Translations under genes and position numbers: made by a program | Part shown: positions 50,501 through 54,606 of the stretch, piece after piece | Numbering within the stretch: position 1 is the stretch's first letter | Layout of the letters: every line of letters begins with the position of its first letter | Notes under the pieces: generated by a model | What the model was told of the DNA's origin: nothing | Database searches by the model: none | Seen by the model: the letters and a program-made list of their open reading frames with translations, nothing else | Source of the DNA: Macrosoma leucophasiata | Lineage: Eukaryota > Arthropoda > Insecta > Lepidoptera > Hedylidae | DNA: 64,000 nt | Reading direction: 5' to 3' | Assembly: GCA_036365455.1 (NCBI GenBank) | Contig: JAWQUS010000017.1 | Location: forward strand, 4,836,001-4,900,000

Positions 50501-51775
50501 GAAATTACCAAAACCTTTTTCAAAACCGATTAAATGTTGCTAGTACTGAGGTTTAGTCTTGGAATCTGAACTTGAAGGTCATGTAGGTAATATATTTCCA
50601 AACATTGTACATGAACGATTGACTTCGAAAAAGCGTGTTTATCTAATCAACTTCTTAAACAATTCTTTCTCGCGACAGTTTTGCAAACATTGCATTGAAT
50701 AGGTAGGTACCTATTACACAAATAAACGAAGTGAATTGGCATAATTACACACACAACGCAAGTGAATTGACGTAAGAGTATCTCAGATGAACAAAAAAGA
50801 ATGACGCAAAAGGAACAATCCTAAAGTTGAACTGTTTTTTACAACGAATCACGCCTACGTTCAACCGTTCTACCAGATGCGTCTCTTTTTTGTGAGTTGT
50901 AGGTTGAGTAGAATGGTATTGACGTATTTGAATTATTTATTCACTGGCTTTGGGCTGTGATTTCATCCGGTGGTATCCGTTGGTAATATAGAAACTATCA
51001 TCCCCTATTTTTCACCGTTAATTATTAATTATATAGACGTTTGAGTTTTTATATTTCAGTATATTGTAGAAGTTTCAAAGAATTCGATTAGGTTTTTCTT
51101 TTCTCTTTTATTTTTCATAGGAAATCCTTTCACCATCTGGAGGATGGCTTTGGAATACCGTCTCTTATTTTTCGTCTACATCGCAATAGCAACTGCTTTG
51201 TTTTTTTTCTGATAAGCCCTTAAATGAATCGGGACCTTTCGATCTAAAGGCTGGTCGTTCTCGCAAATTATTGTGACAATGACGCCGCGGATGAGCTGGA
51301 GTAATCGAGAAGGACAGAGTTTTACAATATGTCGCCGAAAGGCTGATTGATTCAGGTCAAGTTACAGAAAAATTATAGACTTTCTTTGATGATATAATTA
51401 AATAGGAGGCTGCAATGCTGTTCCTCAAACTGGATGTCAGCGATTTTCGGGTCGCCGCTTCCATTCAGTTCACTTCATTATAAATCTATGAGCAGATCGC
51501 GTCGCTTCACAAATCGCTGATATTCAGTTTCGGTCTTAGGGATCGAATTATGCATGTAGCAGTAGATCAGCGAAAGCATTCACTCACCTATTCTCGGTAG
51601 AACATGAACAGAATGCCGGAGCATCGGAAGCGCCAAAGGACCGGGTATGTCGATGAAGGGTTTCACGGGTTTTAAAGCCGCTGCGGTCTTGACGGCGGGT
51701 GCTGCGCTACGTTGCGGCGACGTGGACGTGCGTTGTGACGAAGAGCTCCCGATTTGTCGGGAGGGCCGCGTGAAC
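14745..51775 (-). CDS. Mitochondrial-clan cytochrome P450, nine exons, 5' end missing
   Basis: Join, in transcript order: 51775-51588, 42712-42579, 21461-21367, 20450-20340, 18741-18589, 17607-17398, 17055-16908, 15885-15646, 15062-14745. Every junction has AG/GT signals and the phases match, giving 531 codons then TAG. Residues are counted from the first full codon. A Ser/Arg/Ala-rich leader, as in mitochondrial presequences, precedes IPGP (43-46). RYGDLV and FDPEMM follow in exon 2, YRWALETIG and RLGCL in exon 5, EAMR (ExxR, 397-400) in exon 8, PERW (451-454) and the probable haem Cys (479) in exon 9. This layout matches insect mitochondrial-clan P450s, which hydroxylate steroids or xenobiotics at the inner mitochondrial membrane. 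Odd points: the C-helix lacks WxxxR (GDENKAIL instead), the I-helix reads AGVEP with no Thr, and the haem loop is PFGETCPATG, about three residues short. No in-frame ATG lies between the upstream stop and IPGP, so a start exon lies beyond 51775. The subfamily is unresolved; CYP339-, CYP333- or CYP49-like are guesses. Confidence 0.88.
15242..15389 (-). pseudogene. Truncated third copy of P450 exon 8 (copy C)
   Basis: The same 253-bp unit is repeated again but breaks off in the middle of the exon, before the ExxR region. The matching part covers the HDEVIWST-like stretch and the intron sequence that precedes copy B's donor. Small indels disrupt the frame. It lies between copy B and the last exon. 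Confidence 0.75.
15390..15604 (-). pseudogene. Decayed tandem copy of P450 exon 8 (copy B)
   Basis: Aligned by eye, this segment repeats most of exon 8 with an offset of about 253 bp, including the intron stretch after the donor. In the exon 8 frame it has TAG at 15549-15551 where the functional exon has a Trp codon, and the ExxR Arg codon is changed (EAMI instead of EAMR). Its donor is still GTATGC and an AG sits before it. The first residues of the real exon (LAQTAIS) are not clearly present. Confidence 0.85.
15646..15885 (-). CDS. P450 exon 8: helices J-K with ExxR
   Basis: Acceptor TTTCCACAG, donor GTATGT, phase 0 at both ends, 80 codons. It starts LAQTAISMFYQL and includes PYIAACAREAMRLQPV, the K-helix ExxR motif, then VIAGYEVPAG. 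Two decayed copies of this exon follow in the next intron. Confidence 0.92.
16668..16901 (-). mobile_element. Diverged family A SINE at the donor of P450 exon 7
   Basis: The complement starts TTACTGATGGTAGACC and runs to the GGCAAACA-like 3' region. It is in the sense direction of the P450 gene and starts at about intron position +7, leaving GTAAGT intact. Confidence 0.75.
16908..17055 (-). CDS. P450 exon 7: helix I N-terminal half
   Basis: Acceptor TTTGTTTCAG, donor GTAAGT. It begins with the third base of a split Ser codon and ends on a codon boundary. It encodes LLDKLRPLDRRILPLAADILLAGVEP; the last part is the I-helix AGx(D/E) motif but without the following Thr pair. A sense-oriented family A SINE begins within a few bases of the donor site. 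Confidence 0.88.
17133..17327 (+). mobile_element. Non-autonomous Helitron with (GGAT)n
   Basis: Starts TAATATTATAAATGCGAAAG, contains a GGATGGATGGATGGATGGAT run at about 17172-17192 and CTACTGGACCGATTTGAATG, and ends with a CTAGT terminus. Confidence 0.8.
17398..17607 (-). CDS. P450 exon 6: helices F-G
   Basis: Acceptor TGTTTACAG, donor GTAAGC, with one base in and two bases out. It encodes an acidic start (MDDDIPDLCSLSKRC) and LTPAERLVRCSLAIADQGYM, ending with FNQALKIFDRHF. The last part fits the F/G helices, the most variable part of P450s. The frame is open throughout and GC-rich at third positions. Confidence 0.85.
17788..17840 (+). mobile_element. Family D 5' fragment
   Basis: GGCCCCGCGGCTGGTGTAGA followed by GATCTACTCGGTTAAG matches the first ~50 bp of family D. 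Confidence 0.65.
18305..18462 (+). mobile_element. Family E SINE with deleted box B
   Basis: Same head start and body as at 57.3 kb, but the segment with box B is deleted, so polymerase III transcription is unlikely. Confidence 0.82.
18589..18741 (-). CDS. P450 exon 5: helix E region
   Basis: Acceptor CCTTCCAG, donor GTAATG, with one base in and two bases out. The peptide EVYRWALETIGVMLFGIR and then LGCL is one of the best mitochondrial-clan signatures in the window (the family pattern is roughly LYKWALES then RLGCL). Confidence 0.9.
18850..19706 (-). mobile_element. LINE 3' remnant with the end of a reverse-transcriptase ORF
   Basis: On minus, 19706 to 19300 encodes about 135 residues ending at a stop. 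It begins ELGKLERLQNVFIRFIFGLR and contains RLKWLPIQLRRNARILSLLY and AVRLWNSLP, the usual C-terminal end of jockey-like LINE polymerase proteins. The 3' UTR follows down to about 18850, ending near a TTTATTGCACACC-type sequence. The 5' part (EN and RT core) is missing, and a family A SINE abuts at 19707. Confidence 0.85.
19707..19882 (+). mobile_element. Family A SINE-like copy, truncated at both ends
   Basis: Matches from CACCACCGCATTACCTAA to the GTAGATGTCTGTG region, with no 3' tail. It lies directly against the LINE remnant. Confidence 0.75.
20030..20096 (+). mobile_element. Helitron 3' end fragment
   Basis: CCCGCGCGAAGCTGGGGCGG followed by GCCGCTAGTAT. Confidence 0.6.
20340..20450 (-). 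CDS. P450 exon 4: C-helix and D-helix
   Basis: Acceptor TTTGTTTTAG, donor GTAAGA, with one base in and two bases out. It encodes GDENKAILSGIRALLQDG and then NYDKAFDDIAADF. The second part matches the family pattern before helix D. Where most family members have a Trp and, four residues on, an Arg that contact a haem propionate, this exon has Asn and Leu. Confidence 0.85.
20518..20588 (+). mobile_element. Family A fragment with internal deletion
   Basis: CAGGAGTGGTAACACAACTG and GACCTTGGTCTT are joined directly to the GTTTGCCACTTCCATTATAT tail. Confidence 0.7.
20612..21195. mobile_element. Inverted-end element (TTACTCGAGCGCGTCAGAT)
   Basis: Ends TTTACTCGAGCGCGTCAGAT and ATCTGACGCACTCGAGTAA are inverted copies with one mismatch, about 580 bp apart. 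It is more GC-rich than the surrounding intron and I see no protein. Confidence 0.7.
21367..21461 (-). CDS. P450 exon 3: B-C region
   Basis: Acceptor TTGTTTCAG, donor GTAATT. It starts in phase 0 and leaves two bases. It encodes YESNVTEAPLWAGSP and then EHRKSVGTHCPAHG, which corresponds to the substrate-recognition stretch before helix C. The identification rests mostly on phase and position between clear P450 exons. GC-rich codon use supports coding. Confidence 0.8.
21515..21769. mobile_element. Family C element, left end damaged
   Basis: CTCTGTCAAAGTACAAGACC, GTGTGCGTGAAATTGTTTCT and CTCCCCTCCGGTCCGCCGCG followed by a GTTGCTCTATG end. Confidence 0.82.
21774..21862 (+). mobile_element. Family F fragment
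   Basis: CACGAGAGGTGTGTCAGGAC and GGGATATCTGGCGCTTCACA match family F; the end is lost. It directly follows a family C element. Confidence 0.55.
21873..21976 (+). mobile_element. Family A 3' fragment
   Basis: Contains CACAGAGATATGACACC, CAAGGGTGGCAACG and GTCTATAGGCTGCAGTC; the terminal part is lost. Confidence 0.65.
22548..22773. mobile_element. MITE with ends TTATTACACGGCACGGTATT
   Basis: The left end TTATTACACGGCACGGTATT is mirrored by GAATACCGTGTCGTGTAATA on the right. The interior is GC-rich. Confidence 0.85.
23144..23250 (-). mobile_element. Family F 3' fragment
   Basis: (TATG)n, TTCACACCAAGTCTCTTACG and GTAGGCAGAGAGCGTGGATA. Confidence 0.65.
24037..24322 (+). mobile_element. Family A SINE-like copy, full length
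   Basis: Runs from ACTGGTGGTAGAGCTCCAG to CATTACATAAAAAAATG; all landmarks are present. Confidence 0.9.
25091..25318 (-). mobile_element. Family A SINE-like copy, 5' truncated
   Basis: Starts with a T-run and ATGTTACGGAAGTGGCGAAC and continues to the ACTACCATTTAGCGGCAA region, where the 5' quarter of the element is missing. Confidence 0.85.
26465..27085. mobile_element. Family C element split by a family A SINE
   Basis: The left piece, 26465-26572 (ATAGAGCAACTCGGCCCACT, then GCGGACCGGAGGGGAGTAG), and right piece, 26866-27085, are collinear with family C in reverse. The two outer ends are inverted copies. Confidence 0.88.
26573..26865 (+). mobile_element. Family A SINE, full length, inserted into family C
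   Basis: TTTTACTGGTGGTAGAGCTC to CATTACATAAA plus an A-run. The flanks on both sides are the two halves of a family C element. Confidence 0.92.
27090..29180. other. Unannotated part of the large P450 intron
   Basis: About 2 kb with no repeat I can match inside the window. Two frames (28085-28315, 28537-28872) are open but AT-driven, rich in Ile, Tyr and Ser, and resemble no protein. Confidence 0.55.
29190..29476 (+). mobile_element. Family A SINE-like copy ending in a TA microsatellite
   Basis: Full-length copy from TTTTACTGGTGGTAGAGC. Where other copies have an A-run, this tail passes into (TA)n. Confidence 0.9.
29477..29523. repeat. (TA)n microsatellite
   Basis: About 46 bp of alternating TA, seeded on the tail of the preceding SINE. 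Confidence 0.95.
30001..30906. mobile_element. Foldback element with ~230-bp inverted arms
   Basis: The arm at 30172-30394 and the arm at 30673-30904 are inverted copies with small indels (shared: AAGTTGGTGGCATTTTGTT, TAGTGAAATAGAAT, ACATTTACAATG). Between them lies a second palindrome (30456-30494 with 30533-30577, ACGAAATATCGTTTTACTTG), a third version of which is at 30004-30045. No transposase frame is seen. Confidence 0.87.
31565..31948 (-). mobile_element. Family D repeat with RTE-type 3' end
   Basis: ATAATAATAATAATGGCAAC then CGTCCCACTGCTGAGCACGA at one end is, in reverse, the CAGTGGGACGTAT(AAT)n terminus common in RTE-clade LINEs and their SINEs. The body contains GGCACGTTAAGCCGTCGGTC in reverse. 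It is non-coding. Confidence 0.85.
32518..32820 (-). mobile_element. Family B SINE with 14-bp target duplication
   Basis: Nearly identical to the copy at 4.5 kb. CACTTAAAGAGTGT occurs at 32504-32517 and again at 32821-32834, a perfect 14-bp target-site duplication, as expected for LINE-mediated retrotransposition. Confidence 0.93.
33016..33141 (+). mobile_element. Family A fragment with internal deletion
   Basis: CTTGCCGCTAAATGGTAGTG is followed by CACTGGCCCTGTAATTTCC, skipping about 30 bp of consensus. It stops at CTTTGTGT. Confidence 0.8.
34026..34283. mobile_element. Tc1/mariner-type MITE, TA flanks
   Basis: Left ACAGTGCTCATTAAGAAATA, right TTGTTGAGCACTGT. Internal inverted blocks (GAGCGTTATCTCT and AGAGATAACGCTC) extend the pairing, and TA is present at both ends. 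Confidence 0.87.
34284..34386 (+). mobile_element. Family A 3' fragment
   Basis: TTTGCATTTTGACATCTG to CCTTACATAAAAAAAG. It abuts the right end of a MITE. Confidence 0.75.
35040..35290. repeat. Unassigned repeat, recurring at 35.62-35.69 and 45.90-45.95 kb
   Basis: GGCAGCAGCGTCCCGCTATA, TGCCGCACACCACCGTTGTG and GAAGGCTTTGTCCAGCTGT recur in part at 35620-35690 and 45907-45950. Possibly the end of a LINE; no convincing protein. Confidence 0.5.
35294..35605 (-). mobile_element. Family D repeat
   Basis: Same body and terminus as at 31.6 kb, with small deletions (the GGTGGAGGTGG stretch is missing). Confidence 0.85.
35963..36444. mobile_element. hAT-like element, ends CAGTGGCGTA, with internal insert
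   Basis: Left end CAGTGGCGTACCTAACG with GGTGGCACCCGGGGCGG; right end GCACCCGGTGCGGGC and TAGCTACGCCATTG. The ends are inverted copies. The centre (about 36028-36230) holds a TTTATTTAACTTTATTGCAC-type LINE tail. No clear target duplication was seen. Confidence 0.75.
36560..36716 (+). mobile_element. LINE 3' end, family F, plus orientation
   Basis: MSNERMNQQIYNANVDGY in frame (from 36582), then GATATCTGGCGCTACACACT and a GACCTGGCGTGAAAATA end. A family A SINE follows within about 6 bp. Confidence 0.7.
36722..36897 (+). mobile_element. Family A copy with central deletion
   Basis: The 5' part (TTTTACTGGTGGTAGAGTTC) and 3' part (CTTAACATCCATGTCAACTG to the A-run) are present, with the middle lost. 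Confidence 0.82.
37351..37655 (+). mobile_element. Family B SINE, full length, plus orientation
   Basis: CTGCCTCGGTAGCCTAGTGG head, box B GGGTTCGATTCCC, body, then CCCCTTCGGGGATTACAGG and CGTGAAGTTACG. This copy has the best-preserved tRNA head. Confidence 0.92.
37934..38487 (-). mobile_element. Diverged family B SINE split by a family A insertion
   Basis: The body is at 37934-38085 and the tRNA-head side at 38386-38487 (CTGCTACCACCAGACTACTG, then AGGCAG). The family A SINE lies between. Confidence 0.88.
38086..38385 (-). mobile_element. Family A SINE, full length, inserted into family B
   Basis: T-run, GAAGTGGCAAACAAGCATGC, through to GCTCTACCACCAGT. Family B sequence (CACTGGGAAAC and AAAATGGAAAATACACC) lies on the two sides. 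Confidence 0.92.
39459..39729 (+). mobile_element. Family A SINE-like copy
   Basis: TTGGTGGTAGAGCTCTGAGG to CTTCCTGACATAAAAAAAA, with a small deletion near the 5' end. Confidence 0.87.
40000..40530. other. Unannotated intron stretch
   Basis: No repeat match in the window apart from a TTATTTATTAAGATTTGTTAC-like LINE tail near 40380. No coding. Confidence 0.5.
40535..40851 (+). mobile_element. Family D repeat, 3' truncated
   Basis: GCATGGCCCAGCGGCTGGTG to the GGAGAGACT region; the CAGTGGGACGT terminus is missing. Confidence 0.85.
41906..42270 (+). mobile_element. Family D repeat with intact terminus
   Basis: GCGCATGGCCCCGGCTGTGT to CCCAGCAGTGGGACGTATCA and a short (ATT)n tail. Confidence 0.87.
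42579..42712 (-). CDS. P450 exon 2: helix A to beta-1 region
   Basis: Acceptor TTACAG, donor GTCAGT. It starts with two bases that complete a Gly codon and ends on a codon boundary. The peptide contains LRDRYGDLVRLAKA and VLYVFDPEMMRE, typical of the P450 beta-1 sheet and B-helix. Third positions are strongly GC-rich compared with the flanking intron, as expected of real coding sequence. Introns on both sides are very long (about 8.9 and 21.1 kb). Confidence 0.88.
42733..43057 (-). mobile_element. Helitron-like element, minus orientation
   Basis: GCTGTTGCCCGCGGCTCCGC near the left side is the inverse of the GC-rich Helitron 3' end, and CCAGACAGACAGACGAAAAT closes the right side. It runs directly into the tRNA-like locus. 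Confidence 0.65.
43058..43400. repeat. Third inverted locus of the tRNA-like unit
   Basis: The left part (to about 43141) matches the array spacer in minus orientation and enters the tRNA-like sequence, which breaks off after GACTTCAGGCG. The sequence then switches to the plus orientation of the spacer (ACTAAGGGTAAAAGCGAC) and runs into a full plus-strand tRNA-like copy at 43299-43374. So this locus is also an inverted junction, with one tRNA-like copy truncated. Confidence 0.88.
43830..43908 (-). mobile_element. Family A 3' fragment
   Basis: ACAAACAAGCATGCAGTTCA, GTAAGTGACAACTGTAGC and TAGACATCTACACAA match the 3' third in reverse. Confidence 0.7.
43910..44275 (+). repeat. Unassigned local direct repeat, copy 1
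   Basis: GACTTTATCACTTCGAAAAT, TTGATAAAC, ATTGCTAAATAATCCGAGAG, GCGTCAAACGAC and GACGCGAGAAG recur in order about 1 kb downstream. Function unknown. Confidence 0.65.
44496..44785 (-). mobile_element. Family A SINE-like copy, full length
   Basis: T-run and AGTGGCAAACAAGCATGCAG through to GCTCTACCACCAGTAG. Confidence 0.9.
44949..45133 (+). repeat. Unassigned local direct repeat, copy 2
   Basis: GACTTTATCACTTCGCTAAT, TTGATAAAC, GTTGCTAAATAACTCGAAAG, GCGCCAGACGAC and GACGCGAGAATG match copy 1 with shorter spacing. Confidence 0.65.
45226..45373. mobile_element. MITE with ends GAGATTCACAGACCGCACTA
   Basis: The left GAGATTCACAGACCGCACTA and right TGCGGTCTGTGAATCTC ends are inverted, and pairing continues into CTTTACTTTGAAGCAAAGTA. 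About 148 bp, nearly entirely palindromic. Confidence 0.9.
45851..45884. repeat. Perfect 15-bp hairpin with CTTC loop
   Basis: ATGGTTGTTTGCTAC, loop CTTC, GTAGCAAACAACCAT. Confidence 0.9.
45955..46238 (+). mobile_element. Family A SINE-like copy, diverged 3' end
   Basis: TTTTACTGGTGGTAGAGCTC to TTGCCACTTCATAACAAAAA; the 3' third is more diverged than in other copies. Confidence 0.87.
46293..46316 (+). repeat. G-rich run
   Basis: A purine run with 12 or more consecutive G after GATGAGG; a possible quadruplex or assembly-sensitive homopolymer. Confidence 0.85.
46597..46900 (-). mobile_element. Diverged family B SINE
   Basis: ACGTAATTTCACGTCTGTTA at one end, TTTTGGCCCATGTAACAGG in the body and CTAGATTATTGAGGCAG at the other end. 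Confidence 0.85.
47080..47482 (+). mobile_element. LINE 3' UTR with (TGATTC)n tail
   Basis: Contains AGAGCCGACTGAGTTTTTTC, a CATCCTAAATGAATAAATGA terminus and CTGATTCTGATTCTGATTC. A short-period microsatellite tail of this sort is usual for some insect LINEs. No coding part remains. Confidence 0.65.
47713..47766 (+). mobile_element. Family A 5' fragment
   Basis: GGTGGTGGTAGAGCTCCAGT, ACGGAGCTCGAGTG and TAGGCACC; it ends after about 50 bp. Confidence 0.65.
47822..47955 (-). repeat. Divergent tRNA-like element with the same flank
   Basis: 47822-47888 reads on minus as a tRNA-like sequence with GGTAGCTCAGTTGG (box A) and GGGTCAAGTCC (box B-like). The right flank contains AAAGAAAAATGGAAAGAAA, the same flank found at 7.5 and 43.1 kb. 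It is a diverged relative of the tRNA-like repeat. A mariner fragment abuts its right end. Confidence 0.65.
47956..48463 (+). mobile_element. Mariner transposase C-terminal remnant with 3' inverted repeat
   Basis: A frame open to TAG at 48380-48382 encodes about 140 residues of a mariner-type DDE transposase C-terminal half. It includes ELLPPGKTIDSELYCEQL, the second catalytic Asp in HHDNARPHT, and the third Asp in SPDLAPSDFHLF, compatible with DD34D spacing. The first catalytic Asp and the DNA-binding domain are missing. About 55 bp after the stop, TTTTTCCCCAACCTTTA is a mariner-like 3' inverted repeat. The 5' side is cut at the flank of a tRNA-like element. It cannot make a working transposase. 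Confidence 0.9.
48739..49034 (-). mobile_element. Family A SINE-like copy with a small internal duplication
   Basis: GATGACTGCAGCCTAT occurs twice in a row near 48784-48820, and the GCAGTTCACA stretch is missing. The other end reads GCTCTACCACCCGT. Confidence 0.88.
49620..49758. mobile_element. MITE with ends GGCCGAATACTCAAACGTCA
   Basis: Left GGCCGAATACTCAAACGTCA and right TGACGTTTGAGTATTTGGCC are inverted with one mismatch; about 139 bp. Confidence 0.9.
49989..50466 (-). mobile_element. Old family B SINE split by a family C element
   Basis: ACGTAACTTCACTGCTATAT to GATTAGCCGGTTACTT on the left. After the family C insert the body resumes at about 50360 (CCGAGGATGGCACTGTGAAA, then TTCAAACCCGGGATCTG). 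Confidence 0.75.
50078..50343. mobile_element. Family C element inserted in family B
   Basis: AGCAACACGGGCCACCGGCC at one end and GGCCGGTGGCTCGTGTTGCT at the other; the centre is diverged. Confidence 0.83.
50470..51585. other. Intron just inside P450 exon 1
   Basis: Low in recognisable repeats. A short GC-richer part (about 51280-51320) has no open frame of interest. Confidence 0.5.
51588..51775 (-). CDS. P450 exon 1 of those found: presequence-like leader and IPGP hinge
   Basis: The acceptor follows a pyrimidine-rich run ending CTTACTTAG, and the donor is GTGAGT. One base completes a codon at the start and one base is left at the end, which matches exon 2. The peptide is rich in Ser, Arg, Thr and Ala with few acidic residues, then reads PFIDIPGPLALPMLRHS. 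The frame upstream meets a TGA before any ATG, so this is an internal exon rather than the start. It lies only about 180 bp from the tRNA-like array. Confidence 0.8.
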
Positions 51776-51955
51776 CTAAGTAAGGATAATAAAATATTTA
51801 AATTTGAAACATTATGTCATGGTTACATTTCTCTGAATGCAGATATAAGTCGGCATAATCGATCGGCGCTGATACTCGAGTTTCGTAAATTATGTTTGTT
51901 TGAGTCCGATGCGTGCCCGTTAGCTAATGGTATTGCTGGAAATATTTATTAGGTG

Positions 51956-54606
51956 TTTTTTTTATTTTTAAAGAAATGAAAGAAAAATTTGACTTCAGGC
52001 GAGGCTCGAACTCGCGACCTACTGGGAATCTAGTCCAGCCGCTCTTCCAATTGAGCTACTGAAGCCCTGCCCGATTTGTCGAATTTTTCCTTCACATCTA
52101 TTGCATTGGTTTATGGTACCAGTAGCGCCATCTATTACCAACTATGCTAGTTAGGCAACCGATATAATAGACTTTTCAGTTTATTGAATATCGTAAAGAA
52201 GTCGCTTTTACCCTTAATAATTGTTTTTATATTATTTCGCATTAACACATGCTTGTGAAATATATTTTTATTTTTAAAGAAATGAAAGAAAAATTTGACT
52301 TCAGGCGAGGCTCGAACTCGCGACCTACTGGGAATCTAGTCCAGCCGCTCTTCCAATTGAGCTACTGAAGCCCTGCCCGATTTGTCGAATTTTTCCTTCA
52401 CATCTATTGCATTGGTTTATGGTACCAGTAGCGCCATCTATTACCAACTATGCTAGTTAGGCAACCGATATAATAGACTTTTCAGTTTATTGAATATCGT
52501 AAAGAAGTCGCTTTTACCCTTAATAATTGTTTTTATATTATTTCGCATTAACACATGCTTGTGAAATATATTTTTATTTTTAAAGAAATGAAAGAAAAAT
52601 TTGACTTCAGGCGAGGCTCGAACTCGCGACCTACTGGGAATCTAGTCCAGCCGCTCTTCCAATTGAGCTACTGAAGCCCTGCCCGATTTGTCGAATTTTT
52701 CCTTCACATCTATTGCATTGGTTTATGGTACCAGTAGCGCCATCTATTACCAACTATGCTAGTTAGGCAACCGATATAATAGACTTTTCAGTTTATTGAA
52801 TATCGTAAAGAAGTCGCTTTTACCCTTAATAATTGTTTTTATATTATTTCGCATTAACACATGCTTGTGAAATATATTTTTATTTTTAAAGAAATGAAAG
52901 AAAAAATTTGACTTCAGGCGAGGCTCGAACTCGCGACCTACTGGGAATCTAGTCCAGCCGCTCTTCCAATTGAGCTACTGAAGCCCTGCCCGATTTGTCG
53001 AATTTTTCCTTCACATCTATTGCATTGGTTTATGGTACCAGTAGCGCCATCTATTACCAACTATGCTAGTTAGGCAACCGATATAATAGACTTTTCAGTT
53101 TATTGAATATCGTAAAGAAGTCGCTTTTACCCTTAATAATTGTTTTTATATTATTTCGCATTAACACATGCTTGTGAAATATATTTTTATTTTTAAAGAA
53201 ATGAAAGAAAAATTTGACTTCAGGCGAGGCTCGAACTCGCGACCTACTGGGAATCTAGTCCAGCCGCTCTTCCAATTGAGCTACTGAAGCCCTGCCCGAT
53301 TTGTCGAATTTTTCCTTCACATCTATTGCATTGGTTTATGGTACCAGTAGCGCCATCTATTACCAACTATGCTAGTTAGGCAACCGATATAATAGACTTT
53401 TCAGTTTATTGAATATCGTAAAGAAGTCGCTTTTACCCTTAATAATTGTTTTTATATTATTTCGCATTAACACATGCTTGTGAAATATATTTTTATTTTT
53501 AAAGAAATGAAAGAAAAATTTGACTTCAGGCGAGGCTCGAACTCGCGACCTACTGGGAATCTAGTCCAGCCGCTCTTCCAATTGAGCTACTGAAGCCCTG
53601 CCCGATTTGTCGAATTTTTCCTTCACATCTATTGCATTGGTTTATGGTACCAGTAGCGCCATCTATTACCAACTATGCTAGTTAGGCAACCGATATAATA
53701 GACTTTTCAGTTTATTGAATATCGTAAAGAAGTCGCTTTTACCCTTAATAATTGTTTTTATATTATTTCGCATTAACACATGCTTGTGAAATATATTTTT
53801 ATTTTTAAAGAAATGAAAGAAAAATTTGACTTCAGGCGAGGCTCGAACTCGCGACCTACTGGGAATCTAGTCCAGCCGCTCTTCCAATTGAGCTACTGAA
53901 GCCCTGCCCGATTTGTCGAATTTTTCCTTCACATCTATTGCATTGGTTTATGGTACCAGTAGCGCCATCTATTACCAACTATGCTAGTTAGGCAACCGAT
54001 ATAATAGACTTTTCAGTTTATTGAATATCGTAAAGAAGTCGCTTTTACCCTTAATAATTGTTTTTATATTATTTCGCATTAACACATGCTTGTGAAATAT
54101 ATTTTTATTTTTAAAGAAATGAAAGAAAAATTTGACTTCAGGCGAGGCTCGAACTCGCGACCTACTGGGAATCTAGTCCAGCCGCTCTTCCAATTGAGCT
54201 ACTGAAGCCCTGCCCGATTTGTCGAATTTTTCCTTCACATCTATTGCATTGGTTTATGGTACCAGTAGCGCCATCTATTACCAACTATGCTAGTTAGGCA
54301 ACCGATATAATAGACTTTTCAGTTTATTGAATATCGTAAAGAAGTCGCTTTTACCCTTAATAATTGTTTTTATATTATTTCGCATTAACACATGCTTGTG
54401 AAATATATTTTTATTTTTAAAGAAATGAAAGAAAAATTTGACTTCAGGCGAGGCTCGAACTCGCGACCTACTGGGAATCTAGTCCAGCCGCTCTTCCAAT
54501 TGAGCTACTGAAGCCCTGCCCGATTTGTCGAATTTTTCCTTCACATCTATTGCATTGGTTTATGGTACCAGTAGCGCCATCTATTACCAACTATGCTAGT
54601 TAGGCA
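51956..54606 (-). repeat. tRNA-like tandem array, left arm (9 units of 306 bp)
   Basis: Near-identical units of 306 bp (one of 307) each carry a 76-nt tRNA-like sequence on the minus strand, with plus-strand left ends at 51991, 52297, 52603, 52910, 53216, 53522, 53828, 54134 and 54440. On the minus strand each shows an 8-bp closing stem (GGCTTCAG with CTGAAGTC, one G-T pair), a D-arm with box A TAGCTCAATTGG, and a T-arm GCGAG/CTCGC around box B GTTCGAGCC. The anticodon stem fits poorly. About 230 bp of AT-rich sequence separates the tRNA-like parts. The arm stops inside a unit, after GGCAAC. Confidence 0.93.

Noticed and set aside
51647..51952. 101-codon plus-strand open frame rich in Cys and Asp
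   Set aside because: It lies opposite P450 exon 1. The GC-rich reading comes from the coding minus strand.
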